Assembly (NCBI GenBank): GCA_032433765.1
Contig: JAVIAB010000041.1
Coordinates: 79,363,835-79,427,834 of the forward strand
From: Megaustenia siamemsis
Lineage: Eukaryota; Mollusca; Gastropoda; Stylommatophora; Ariophantidae
Reading direction: 5' to 3'
Length of the DNA: 64,000 nucleotides
The notes beneath the pieces were generated by a model. That model had not been told where the DNA came from and did not search any database. It was given only the letters and a program-made list of their open reading frames with translations. The position numbers and the translations under genes are program-made. Positions 56,390 to 64,000 of the stretch are shown here, piece after piece (the first letter of the stretch is position 1; every line of letters starts with the position of its first letter).

Positions 56390-57415
56390 GAATACAAATG
56401 ACAGTGACAGACAACAGGTTGTGACAGAAGGCGAGATGACAGCAGCAGACAGTGAGATGATAGTAACAGACAGTGAGTTGTGACAGACAGTGGAGTTGAC
56501 AGAACAGACAGCAAGTTGACAGTAACATACAGCGAGTTGTGACACACAGTAACAGACACTGAGATGACAGCAACAGACGTCAAAGTGACAGTATTAGAGA
56601 TCAAGTTAACAGTAACAGACATCAAGCTAACAGTAATAGACATCAAGCTGACAGTAACAGACATCAAGCTGACAGTAACAGACATCAAGTTGACAGTAAT
56701 AGACATCAAGCTGACAGTAACAGATATCAAGCTGACAGTAACAAACATCAAGTTTACAGTAACAGATATCAAGCTAACAGTAACAAACATCAAGTTAACA
56801 GTAACAGACATCAAGCTAACAGTAACAAACATCAAGTTAACAGTAACAGACATCAAGCTAACAGTAATAGACATCAAGCTGACAGTAACAGATATCAAGC
56901 TAACAGTAACAAACATCAAGTTAACAGTAACAGACATCAAGCTAACAGTAACAAACATCAAGTTAACAGTAACAAACATCAAGTTAACAGTAACAGATAT
57001 CAAGCTAACAGTAACAAACATCAAGTTAACAGTAACAGACATCAAGCTAACAGTAATAGACATCAAGCTGACAGTAACAGACATCAAGCTGACAGTAACA
57101 AACATCAAGTTTACAGTAACAGACATCAAACTGACAAACAGACACAGAGATGGCAGTGACAGACATCAAATTTACAGCAACAGACATCAAACTGACAGTA
57201 ACATACACAGAGATGGCAGTGACAGACATCAAGTTGACAGCAACAAACATCAAGTTAACAGTAATAGATATCAAGCTGACAGTAACAGACATCAAGCTGA
57301 CAGTAACAGACATCAGTTTACAGCAATAGACATCATGTTGACAGCAACAGACACACAGATGGCAGTGACAGACATCAAGTTGACAGCAACAGACATCAAA
57401 CTGATGTAACAGACT
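56390..57415. repeat. ~22-bp tandem repeat
   Basis: ACAGTAACAGACATCAAGCTG units, diverged at both ends. 281-codon plus and 248-codon minus frames are repeat readings. Confidence 0.94.
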
Positions 57416-57516
57416 GAGTCTGTGGTCTTCTGCAGTGATGGAACAATAGAAATAGAACACCGTGAGGCATCTCAGCACCAAAGCTAACACGGCAGAGAAT
57501 GGAAGGATAACTCTAG

Positions 57517-57518
<2 letters not shown>

Positions 57519-57563
<45 letters not shown>
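57519..57563. repeat. (GA)n microsatellite
   Basis: About 22 GA units. Confidence 0.96.
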
Positions 57564-57566
<3 letters not shown>

Positions 57567-57724
57567 GTGGGTTGGTAGTTGGTCAACACAGACCGGCTAT
57601 AATGAAAAAAAAGAAAGAAAACATGGTTTGGTAGTAATGAATGCAAAGAACAGAGAAAGAAAATATCAGCAGACAATAATGAATGAGAAGATTACAGAAA
57701 TTAAAGACCAACCAAAAGTAATGA

Positions 57725-57870
57725 ATTGAAGAACACAGAAAGAAAAGATCAACTAGTAATAATGAAAAGGAAGAACACAGAAAGAAAAGATCAACTAGTA
57801 ATAATGAAAAGGAAGAACACAGAAAGAAAAGATCAAGCAGTAATAATAAATTGGCAGAACACAAAAAGAA
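57725..57870. repeat. ~42-bp tandem repeat, about 3.5 copies
   Basis: AAGAACACAGAAAGAAAAGATCAACTAGTA... units; looser relatives extend left to 57600. Confidence 0.88.
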
Positions 57871-57879
57871 AAGGCCTGC

Positions 57880-58240
57880 AAGCAGTAATAAACGGGGTGA
57901 AAAAAAATGATAGAAATAGAAGTCGAGATAAAATTATGTCACTGATGGAACTGAGTAAGATGAAATGTTTCTGGTCATTGTTGGTTTCATGTCTACAGAG
58001 ATATCCAGTTGTTTAAATGTGCGTTTCTGTGTTTGAAACAGAATGAGGCATGAAATGATGGTACTTATTTTGTCTTTAGTTAGAGCGGTGACATGCCTAG
58101 ATCAAAGATCACAAATTGTGACATCAGAGAGTGGAAAATCAATCATTCTTTCTGGTGTTCACCAAATGGCTTCTAAAGGAAAATGGAAAGCCATAATTCA
58201 TCATCCATCCTTACAAATATGTTAACCCTGGACTATGACA
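57880..58240. other. Sulf intron, unique
   Basis: Nothing recognised. Confidence 0.45.
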
Positions 58241-58245
58241 CCATT

Positions 58246-58600
58246 ATGGGGGCCTCGGTAGCCTAGTCTGGAAAACCACCCAACTGGGCTACTGATGCTC
58301 GGACAACCTGTGTTCAATTCCTGCTGGAAGCAGTGTGAATTGTACTTGTAGTTTTAAAAAAAATAACCACCACAGTCAACCCAGCCACTGGCAGAAATGG
58401 GTACCAGGGTAGTACTCTGGAAAGGTGAGGAATGCCGCCACGCATCGTGAGTTTCGATGCTTGAAGTGAAACTATTCAGAATTCTCCGAACACTTCTGAA
58501 CAGGCAGCTGAGCACATATGGGTGAAAACTAGAGTGCTAAGACATCGATTCAAGTCTCGTACTTTACCTTGACCTTACCTTCATGTAATTTACAAACTCA
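58246..58600 (+). mobile_element. tRNA-derived SINE
   Basis: Starts GGGGGCCTCGGTAGCCTAGT, with an A box (58259-58271, TAGCCTAGTCTGG) and B box (58312-58320, GTTCAATTC) spaced as in RNA polymerase III promoters. A non-tRNA body follows (TGGCAGAAATGGGTACCAGG ... GGAATGCCGCC). The tail grades into AT-rich sequence before an RTE 3' fragment, so its 3' end is not exact. Confidence 0.82.
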
Positions 58601-58607
58601 AAATAAA

Positions 58608-58725
58608 ATATTCTTCTCCTTCTTCTTTCCTTCCTCATTTGTATTTCAGTGTCGAGCGGAGATATAATTTGCAGTCTTCTGCACTTCTGTTCACTTCTTG
58701 TGTTTCCTAGTGCTTCTTATATAGG
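58608..58725 (-). pseudogene. RTE 3'-end fragment
   Basis: Parallel to 22392-22505: CTTCTTCTTTCCTTCCTCAT, then CGGAGATATAATTTGC and TTTCCTAGTGCTTCT. Very short 5'-truncated copy. Confidence 0.85.
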
Positions 58726-59540
58726 GTCGTAGATATAATTCTTATAATTCGTCCCCGATTTCCGGGGACAGTCCCCGGAATGTAGAAGTTGTCCCCGAAA
58801 GAAATTTGTCCCCGATTTTGTCCCTGATTTCAGTGAATAAATAAATGTTCATACACGGAATCGGCCCTCTTTTAAAGTAATCACTAGGACTCAGGACGTT
58901 ACTGAGTTGTGTTTCTTTATCCCAGACTGAGCGGCATTAGCAGGAAGATAAAAGAGAAGACTTGGACGCGTTGTGTCGGAGATAGCTCTTTGAACTCTTG
59001 AAGCGCGTTGCTACGTCACTTCTATTCCCACCACTCACTTCTATTGGGATGGGTTTAATTTTTTAAAAAAGCAGACACTCTCTCTCCCCCCACCCCTACC
59101 TTTCCGGACATCTCCCGCCAAAGTATCTCGCCAAAGTCGCCAACAGTAAAAACTAACATTAATTTATCGTGTGAAAGCTTCAGTGAAAAACTTGCTTCAA
59201 ATCATGAGATCTTGAGAAAGATACACTCAAAAAACAAGTACCACGCCGAGGCAACAACCTCTTCAGTATAAATAAGGTACTGTAAACATTACTTTAATAC
59301 TGCAATTGATATCTATATGTTGTTTAAATTTTTTAAATTTTAAATATTTTTTTCTATTGAGAAACACAACTAGCTATTGTAATGTCATTAAGTGCGTGTA
59401 TCGCATAAGTACCGTGAATATTAACAAAAATAAATCAAACAGCAAATGAACAGTTATTATGAAATTTAAAGTTATCTTTTTTTTTGCATCTACAAAATTT
59501 CTTGCGCACACACAGTCACATACCCACCCACACATATTAT
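58726..59540. other. Sulf intron; GTCCCCGA-rich hairpin region then unique sequence
   Basis: 58765-58830 repeats GTCCCCGA/GTCCCCGG five to six times; TCCGGGGACAGTCCCCGGAA at 58780-58799 is an inverted repeat. The following 700 bp has CpG-rich pieces (near 58975-59000 and 59110) unlike the intron average and may be a decayed DNA transposon, but no domain could be recognised. Confidence 0.45.
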
Positions 59541-59571
59541 AAATATATATATATATATATATATAAATGTA

Positions 59572-59606
<35 letters not shown>

Positions 59607-59613
59607 GCGCACG

Positions 59614-59652
<39 letters not shown>
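59541..59652. repeat. Compound microsatellite: (AT)n, (ACGC)n, (AC)n
   Basis: AT at 59543-59566, ACGC at 59571-59618, AC at 59619-59652. Confidence 0.96.
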
Positions 59653-59654
<2 letters not shown>

Positions 59655-59965
59655 TAATGTTTCATTTGTTTCCTTTAATGTTGCATTTGTTTCCTTTAAT
59701 GTTGCATTTGTTTCCTTTAATGTTGCATTTGTTTCCTTTAATGTTGCATTTGTTTCCTATAATGTTGCATTTGTTTCCTTTAATGTTGCATTTGTTTCCT
59801 TTAATGTTGCATTTGTTTCCTTTAATGTTGCATTTGTTTCCTTTAAAAATTGCAATTGTTTCCTTTAATGTTTCATTTGTTTCCTTTAGTGTTGCATTTG
59901 TTTCCTTTAATGTTGCATTTGTTTCCTTTAATGTTGCATTTGTTTCCTTTAATATTGGATTTCTT
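59653..59965. repeat. 21-bp tandem repeat, about 15 copies
   Basis: TTTAATGTTGCATTTGTTTCC. Its 7-residue frame gives the 141-codon plus frame 59567-59992. Confidence 0.95.
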
Positions 59966-59981
59966 GTTCAAACATTATGTG

Positions 59982-59987
59982 TGTGTG
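59982..59987. repeat. 6-bp target duplication (TGTGTG), left
   Basis: TGTGTG also follows the element at 62371-62376. Because the target is a (TG)n tract the length of the duplication is not unique. Confidence 0.7.
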
Positions 59988-60055
59988 AGTAGTATAGCAG
60001 GGTCCAACTAAGTCGTATTTGGACCGTAAATTAACAAAGATATATAGTGTGGCGC
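59988..60055. repeat. Polinton remnant, left terminal inverted repeat
   Basis: 68 bp, matching 62303-62370 in reverse complement without visible mismatch. Confidence 0.95.
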
Positions 60056-60835
60056 AACTTTGTGAGTATGAACCAAAATTTTAGGGTTTGGAACTAAGTT
60101 TTCTTACCTGAAATGATCATCTTTACTGTTGTCTGTCATTCGTTGAAGTGATAAAGATATGGAACTCCAAAGTCTAAGAGCTGAAGTAATCACCTTTAAT
60201 GATGTATGTCGTTCGTTGAAGTGGGAAACCTTGGTATTAAAGCCTTCAGCGGTCAAAATGAGGTCATAGAACTCTTCTGGAATTGCCTCAGGGGTCAAAA
60301 CGAGTTCAAGTAACCCACCACCCCGCATTTTTCCCCCACTGCTGACCCGACAGCCACTACCTACGCTTGGGCTAACGCGCTTTTCTGATTGGTTAATCCA
60401 CCTGTCAGCCATTTCTTCGCCCCGCCTCCTATGTTAATACTCTTTTCTGATTGGTTAATCCCGATATCAAGCGATGTTGGCATAGTCACTCGCTGATTGG
60501 CTAATTTATTCATTTCTTACCAGGTTATATTTAAACTAGACGGCGTTATAAGTTTGGTTGATTCAAGGAAAGTTACTGTTCACACTAGCGGATTTTTGCA
60601 CAGTAAGTTGGCTTGTTTTCTCTTAACGTATGTTAAGGCTTATCGATAACAGGTTATATTCGGTGTAGATGATTGAGACTATATTTTACGCTGTAAGTTT
60701 GAATGTTTTCTCTTAAAGTATGGTAAGACTTAACGATAACACGTTATTCAACTGTATTGATGTAAAGTAGTTAAGATAAGTAATGTTGAATGTAATGTTC
60801 CTTCATTTTTCTTATTGGTTGATTAAAGTATGATA
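60056..60835. other. Polinton remnant, left internal block
   Basis: 60110-60260 holds an imperfect direct repeat (GAAATGATCATCTTTACTG.. and GAAGTAATCACCTTTAATG..). 60250-60600 matches the reverse complement of about 9540-10210. 60595-60760 has a ~100-bp duplication (GTTTTCTCTTAA.GTATG.TAAG). The 102-codon minus frame 60412-60104 lies in the shared block and its mirror in the other element is broken, so it is not called a gene. Confidence 0.65.
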
Positions 60836-60837
60836 TA

Positions 60838-61495
60838 CCAGACAACCGCCATACACCACACATACCACACTAGATGACCTCCATACACCCCTCACGACAC
60901 AGTAGACGACCTCCATACACCCCTCACAACACACTAAACGCCCTCTATACACCCAATATGACACACTAAACGACCTACATACACCCATCATGACACACTA
61001 GACGCCCTCTATACACCCAATATGACACACTAGACGACCGCTATACACCCATCATGACACACTAGACGCCCTCTATACACCCAATATGACACACTAGACG
61101 ACCTCCGTACACCCATCACGACATACTAGCCGACCTCCATTGACCCATCACGGCACACTAGACGACCCCTATACAACCATCATGACACACTAGACGACCC
61201 CTATACAACCATCATGACACACTAAACGCCCTCTATACACCCAATATGACACACTAGACGACCTCCGTACACCCATCACGGCACACTAGACGACCCCTAT
61301 ACAACCATCATGACACACTAGACGACCCCTATACAACCATCATGACACACTAAACGCCCTCTATACACCCAATATGACACACTAGACGACCTCCGTACAC
61401 CCATCACGACATACTAGCCGACCTCCATTGACCCATCACGGCACACTAGACGACCCCTATACAGCCCTTATTACACACTAGGCGACCTCCATACA
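60838..61495. repeat. ~32-bp minisatellite inside the Polinton remnant
   Basis: Units of the type ACACACTAGACGACCTCCAT plus ACACCCATCATG. A block of about four units recurs (about 61090-61250 and 61250-61410). It abuts the polymerase fragment. Confidence 0.93.
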
Positions 61496-61500
61496 CCCAT

Positions 61501-61881
61501 CGCTGCGATGAACATACTAGCAAAACAGACTGTATAAACTGTAAGGGTGTTAAAGCGTACACCAAACGAACGCCCGGGCTTTTTAAACTAGAGTACGAAG
61601 GGACAGCTCTTGTTAGCTTATGTAGTAAGACGTACCATTGTAGTGGGGATTACGATAAAATCAGTTGTAAAGGGCTAAGCAAGCAACACAACAAATTAGA
61701 TAAAGATATGTTTTTAGCGGTTCTCGCCACGCAAAAGGCCAAGGGTGGGAAAAATTTAGGTTTCAAAGTCTTAAATAATTCCATATTTTCCTACAGTCAA
61801 ACAAGAAATGCTCTTTCCTATTTCTATATAAAAAGAAAGGTAGCTGATGATAACGTCTCGACAACTCCTCTAGATATTTAA
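61501..61881 (+). pseudogene. Polinton DNA polymerase B, C-terminal fragment
   Basis: Protein-primed type-B DNA polymerase that replicates the Polinton genome. About 126 codons stay open to a TAA at 61879-61881. Visible pieces are RTPGLFKLEYEGTALVSLCS, TYHCSGDYDKISCKGLSKQ and ALSYFYIKRKVADDN, ending in TTPLDI. The RTPGLFK..Y.G...V.LCSK.Y...G..K.S.KG..K pattern followed by a short D-G/N-V-ST-x-LDI-like end is the extreme C-terminal region of Polinton and related polymerases. All catalytic exonuclease and palm motifs are absent; the fragment begins at the edge of the minisatellite. A stop-free frame suggests the truncation is fairly recent. Recognised from family pattern, not from a search. Confidence 0.85.
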
Positions 61882-61990
61882 CTCTTTACACTACCAGCTT
61901 AGACTACCCAGCAATCTCTAACAGTTTCACCCCTTATGATTCATTTATGACATAGAGCTAAGCAGACACCCAACTACATAGCTATAAATA
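61882..61990. other. Block shared with both arms of the fold-back element
   Basis: ACTACCAGCTTAGACTA.CCA, CTAACAGTTTCACC, then CTAAGCAGACACCCAACTAC and ATAGCTATAAAT. It matches 11140-11245 (direct) and 8430-8560 (inverted). Confidence 0.92.
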
Positions 61991-62077
61991 ATTGTTATCC
62001 TTGTACTATATATTTACTCAATGTACTGAATATGTTTGTAATATTATATAATATCCACTGTATGTTATACACCTATT

Positions 62078-62105
62078 GAGATAATAAAAGAATAAAATAT
62101 ATCTT
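62078..62105 (+). terminator. Polyadenylation signals after the polymerase fragment
   Basis: AATAAAAGAATAAAATAT about 200 bp beyond the polymerase stop gives two overlapping AATAAA hexamers. Motif match only. Confidence 0.4.
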
Positions 62106-62302
62106 TTGTCTTTTGTTTTATATTGATTGTTTTTCAATGCTGTTGTATAATCTACTAACCTATCACTAACGATCAAGAACTCCAAAGCCAGGACACACCA
62201 GACATAAACACGTCACTTCCGGGTCACCTGGACTAGTGGTCAATACCTCGACATGAAATGTCACGGTTAACTCCCCTGCGCCGCACGCTTTATGCGCGCC
62301 GC

Positions 62303-62370
62303 GCGCCACACTATATATCTTTGTTAATTTACGGTCCAAATACGACTTAGTTGGACCCTGCTATACTACT
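62303..62370. repeat. Polinton remnant, right terminal inverted repeat
   Basis: Reverse complement of 59988-60055, ending CTATACTACT and followed by TGTGTG. Confidence 0.95.
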
Positions 62371-63061
62371 TGTGTGTGTGTGCGCGCACGCTTTGTAAAG
62401 ATTACGAAGGTATCCTAAGAATGTGTCTGTGTTTTTTAAATAAATTTGGCCAATCTTCAAGAAATGTTTTTCTTTTTTCTTTCTTATGATGAGTGAAATC
62501 TCTTTAGCTGTTGACGTGGCATCAAACAAATCTTTGTAACAAGGAATAGGCAATGAATGGCACTAAGAGGAAGCCAAACATATGGTTGGAATGAAATGTC
62601 AATAGACAACATAACACCTCCGGTAGCCACGGTGCCATGCTGTTGAATTTCAGGCCATAAAATTAACCCAAGCCAGGAAATGATGACCTCATCTGATTCC
62701 AGTGTTGCTCCTAGGGTAAACACACAACTGTGTAGCAAAAGTTCACAGAAAATACTATTTTTGGAACTCCAAATGTAATATTTAAGTGTTTGAAATTTTT
62801 ATGAAGGTGTAAAAATGTGTCTTGCTGATGGGTAATGTAATCTAGGGTTAAGTGGGCATTGATGCATTGTCAGCCCAACTCATCCAACCTCTGTTACTAT
62901 AGGCACCACTAAATGATGGAGTAGGGTCTGGATGGTTCTGATACACAGATCCTGGTGCAAGTCATCCGCTATGAGTTGCTCACACTTCCAGCTCTGTTAC
63001 TGTCAGGCTCCTTGACTGCAATTGTGAGAAGGCAGAGTGACAAGCAAGTCATTATATTTAC
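62371..63061. other. Sulf intron, unique
   Basis: A (TG)n/(CG)n tract at the insertion edge, then unique sequence. Minus frames at 62738-62484 and 62553-62347 show no domain or coherent splice pair. Confidence 0.45.
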
Positions 63062-63216
63062 CTTTTCTCTATGTCAGCATGATTGTACTCCTCATCACAG
63101 TTGCATTCCTCGTCTACAGCATCAAATAGACCATCCATATCATCGTTATCAGCAACATCATATTCTTCATCAACAACACCCACAGGTCTCTGCTCCTTCA
63201 GATGTCTACGAATATC
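63062..63216 (-). CDS. Sulf: Sulf exon: hydrophilic-domain segment
   Basis: 155 bp, phase 0 start after CTCACTCAG, donor AAAAG|GTAAAT, ending with two bases of a codon. It encodes DIRRHLKEQRPVGVV, then a strongly acidic run (DEEYDVADNDDMDG) and EECNCDEEYN. The R-HLK-x-x-RP...EECxC order matches the part of the hydrophilic domain just before the basic segment in known Sulfs; the acidic insertion is larger here. The hydrophilic domain binds heparan sulfate and controls cell-surface retention. Tyr residues set in Asp/Glu runs are candidates for tyrosine sulfation in the Golgi (inference). Confidence 0.85.
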
Positions 63217-63425
63217 CTGAGTGAGGTACATATGTACAGTTAATTTCAAGTCTTTACTCTGTGAAATTCATGCAAGTGAAAAAACTAATGTTAAGAGAGA
63301 ATGTTGGAGGATAGTACAGTAACATCAACGGACAATTAACAGTTCTCCGTAAATGTGTAAATGATGGCATTACAGAAGGAAAAGTAACATAAAGGGTGGG
63401 CCAACAATGGTTTGTGAGAGTTTGT
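63217..63425. other. Sulf intron, unique
   Basis: Acceptor region of the exon at 63216 (CTCACTCAG on minus), then nothing recognised. Confidence 0.45.
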
Positions 63426-63427
63426 CA

Positions 63428-63670
63428 GCAAGACACTACACAGATAATGTAAGAGACTCCTGTAGGCAATATACAGATAATGTAAGAGACTCCTGTAGGT
63501 AACATACAGATAGTGTTAGAGACGTCCTGTAGGTAACATACAGATAATGTAAGAGATCTCATGTAGGTAACATACAGATAATGTAAGAGATCTCATGTAG
63601 GTAACATACAGATAATGTAAGAGATCTCATGTAGGTAACATACAGATAATGTTAGAGACCTCCTGTAGGT
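63428..63670. repeat. 34-bp tandem repeat, about 7 copies
   Basis: GTAACATACAGATAATGTAA plus GAGATCTCATGTAG. Further copies resume at about 63915-64000 and run off the right edge. Confidence 0.94.
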
Positions 63671-63699
63671 GATTTTTAAAAAAAAACAATCTTTATGAC

Positions 63700-63910
63700 A
63701 TTATCCCATTATTGAAGTCTGCTGTGGAGGACTGGAGAATAAAGGCTGCATGTCCAGTGCAGTCACTGCAATGTTTTCTGCTTTGAGTTTATATTTCCTC
63801 CTCGACAGAAGAAAGCTTTTGACCTTACCAAAATGTCCTAGTTTGGAGCCTGACAAGTTATCAATTCGGCCACCTGCTCCCTCGCAGTAGGTGGTGATAT
63901 AAAGATACTG
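63700..63910 (-). other. Unassigned minus-strand open region inside the 34-bp array
   Basis: A stop-free minus frame of about 65 codons follows CTCCTTACAG (possible acceptor, about 63908) and contains TYCEGAGGRIDNLSGSKLGH and an internal G|GTAAG. It lacks a start Met, matches no Sulf segment that should precede 63216, and splits the array, so it may be an inserted repeat or an exon of unknown identity. Confidence 0.25.
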
Positions 63911-64000
63911 TAAGGAGCCCCCATGCAGGTAAAATAGATAATGTAAGAGATCACCTGTAGGTGGAAAACATATAGATAATGTAAAGGATCTCCTGTAGGT
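63911..64000. repeat. 34-bp tandem repeat, continuation
   Basis: AGATAATGTAAGAGATC.CCTGTAGGT units resume and reach the window edge. Confidence 0.9.

Larger units (their letters stand above)
59988..62370. mobile_element. Deleted Polinton (Maverick) remnant, 2,383 bp
   Basis: Bounded by 68-bp inverted repeats identical at 59988-60055 and 62303-62370, starting AGTAGTATAGCAG, with TGTGTG on both sides. It holds the C-terminal part of a Polinton type-B DNA polymerase at 61501-61881 on plus, a 32-bp-type minisatellite, and blocks shared with the fold-back element at 8115-11567. Integrase, protease, ATPase, capsid genes and most of the polymerase are gone. It sits in a Sulf intron. Confidence 0.9.
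43878..63216 (-). other. Sulf: Sulf gene, 3' half (extracellular heparan-sulfate 6-O-endosulfatase)
   Basis: Secreted, cell-surface-bound enzyme that removes 6-O-sulfates from internal heparan sulfate trisulfated units and so tunes Wnt, FGF, BMP and Hedgehog signalling. Five exons are seen: 63216-63062, 53809-53637, 52366-52224, 47690-47576, 44059-43878. All borders are consensus GT/AG, and the codon phases match at each junction (2+1, 1+2, 0, 1+2). The set covers the end of the hydrophilic domain and the conserved Cys-rich C-terminal domain. The N-terminal sulfatase domain with the formylglycine site is not in this window. Introns are about 9.25, 1.27, 4.5 and 3.5 kb and are largely minisatellite, with a Polinton remnant in the first. 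Confidence 0.9.

Noticed and set aside
58246..58330. A functional tRNA gene
   Set aside because: A and B boxes are present but the cloverleaf arms do not pair well and a non-tRNA body follows; SINE is the better call.
60104..60412. 102-codon minus frame in the Polinton remnant as a Polinton gene
   Set aside because: It contains an internal direct repeat, shows no capsid, protease, ATPase or integrase motif, and its counterpart in the other element is broken.
62484..62738. 84-codon minus frame as an additional Sulf exon
   Set aside because: The exons at 63062 and 53809 already join in phase (AG+A), and the frame has no Sulf pattern or splice pair.

Overview
This window is animal nuclear DNA from a repeat-rich intergenic and intronic region. 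The evidence is spliced exons with GT/AG borders, a tRNA-derived SINE, non-LTR retrotransposons, Polinton (Maverick) remnants and dozens of minisatellite arrays; nothing looks bacterial. The mixture of RTE-like and RNase H-bearing LINEs, Polintons and hammerhead-like repeats fits a lophotrochozoan, perhaps a mollusc, but the sequence alone does not prove the clade. Most long open frames are by-products of tandem repeats whose unit is a multiple of 3 bp, or which lack stops in several frames, and are not genes.

Two host genes can be supported. The main one is the 3' half of an extracellular heparan-sulfate 6-O-endosulfatase (Sulf) on the minus strand. Five coding exons (63216-63062, 53809-53637, 52366-52224, 47690-47576, 44059-43878) join with consistent codon phases and consensus splice sites; the catalytic N-terminal exons lie beyond the right edge. 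Its introns and probable 3' UTR carry most of the minisatellites between 39 and 63 kb. The second is one exon of an organic-anion-transporter-like (SLCO/OATP) gene on the minus strand at 13854-13642.

Layout. 1-6.2 kb: five minisatellites. 6.6-13.0 kb: decayed RTE-type LINE copies, one split by a 3,453-bp Polinton-derived fold-back element with ~1 kb inverted arms (8115-11567). 13.0-15.3 kb: AC-rich repeat, the OATP exon, LINE 3' ends. 15.3-20.7 kb: a 5.4-kb trinucleotide-built GT-rich array. 20.7-30.8 kb: LINE graveyard with nested insertions, including a nearly full-length RTE (22392-25650) inside an RNase H-bearing LINE with a 14-bp target duplication. 31-36.2 kb: 43-bp, 22/26-bp and GA/TA-rich arrays. 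36.3-43.9 kb: a 339-bp insertion carrying a hammerhead-like core, then more minisatellites. 43.9-63.2 kb: the Sulf gene, with a second, smaller Polinton remnant (59988-62370) in its largest intron. 63.2-64 kb: another array.

The most interesting signal is the pair of Polinton-derived elements. Both begin AGTAGTATAGCAG, both have 6-bp flanking duplications, and they share two internal blocks. The smaller keeps the C-terminal part of protein-primed DNA polymerase B; the larger has lost it and looks like one terminus duplicated in inverted orientation. All coordinates of decayed fragments and array edges are approximate to a few tens of bases.
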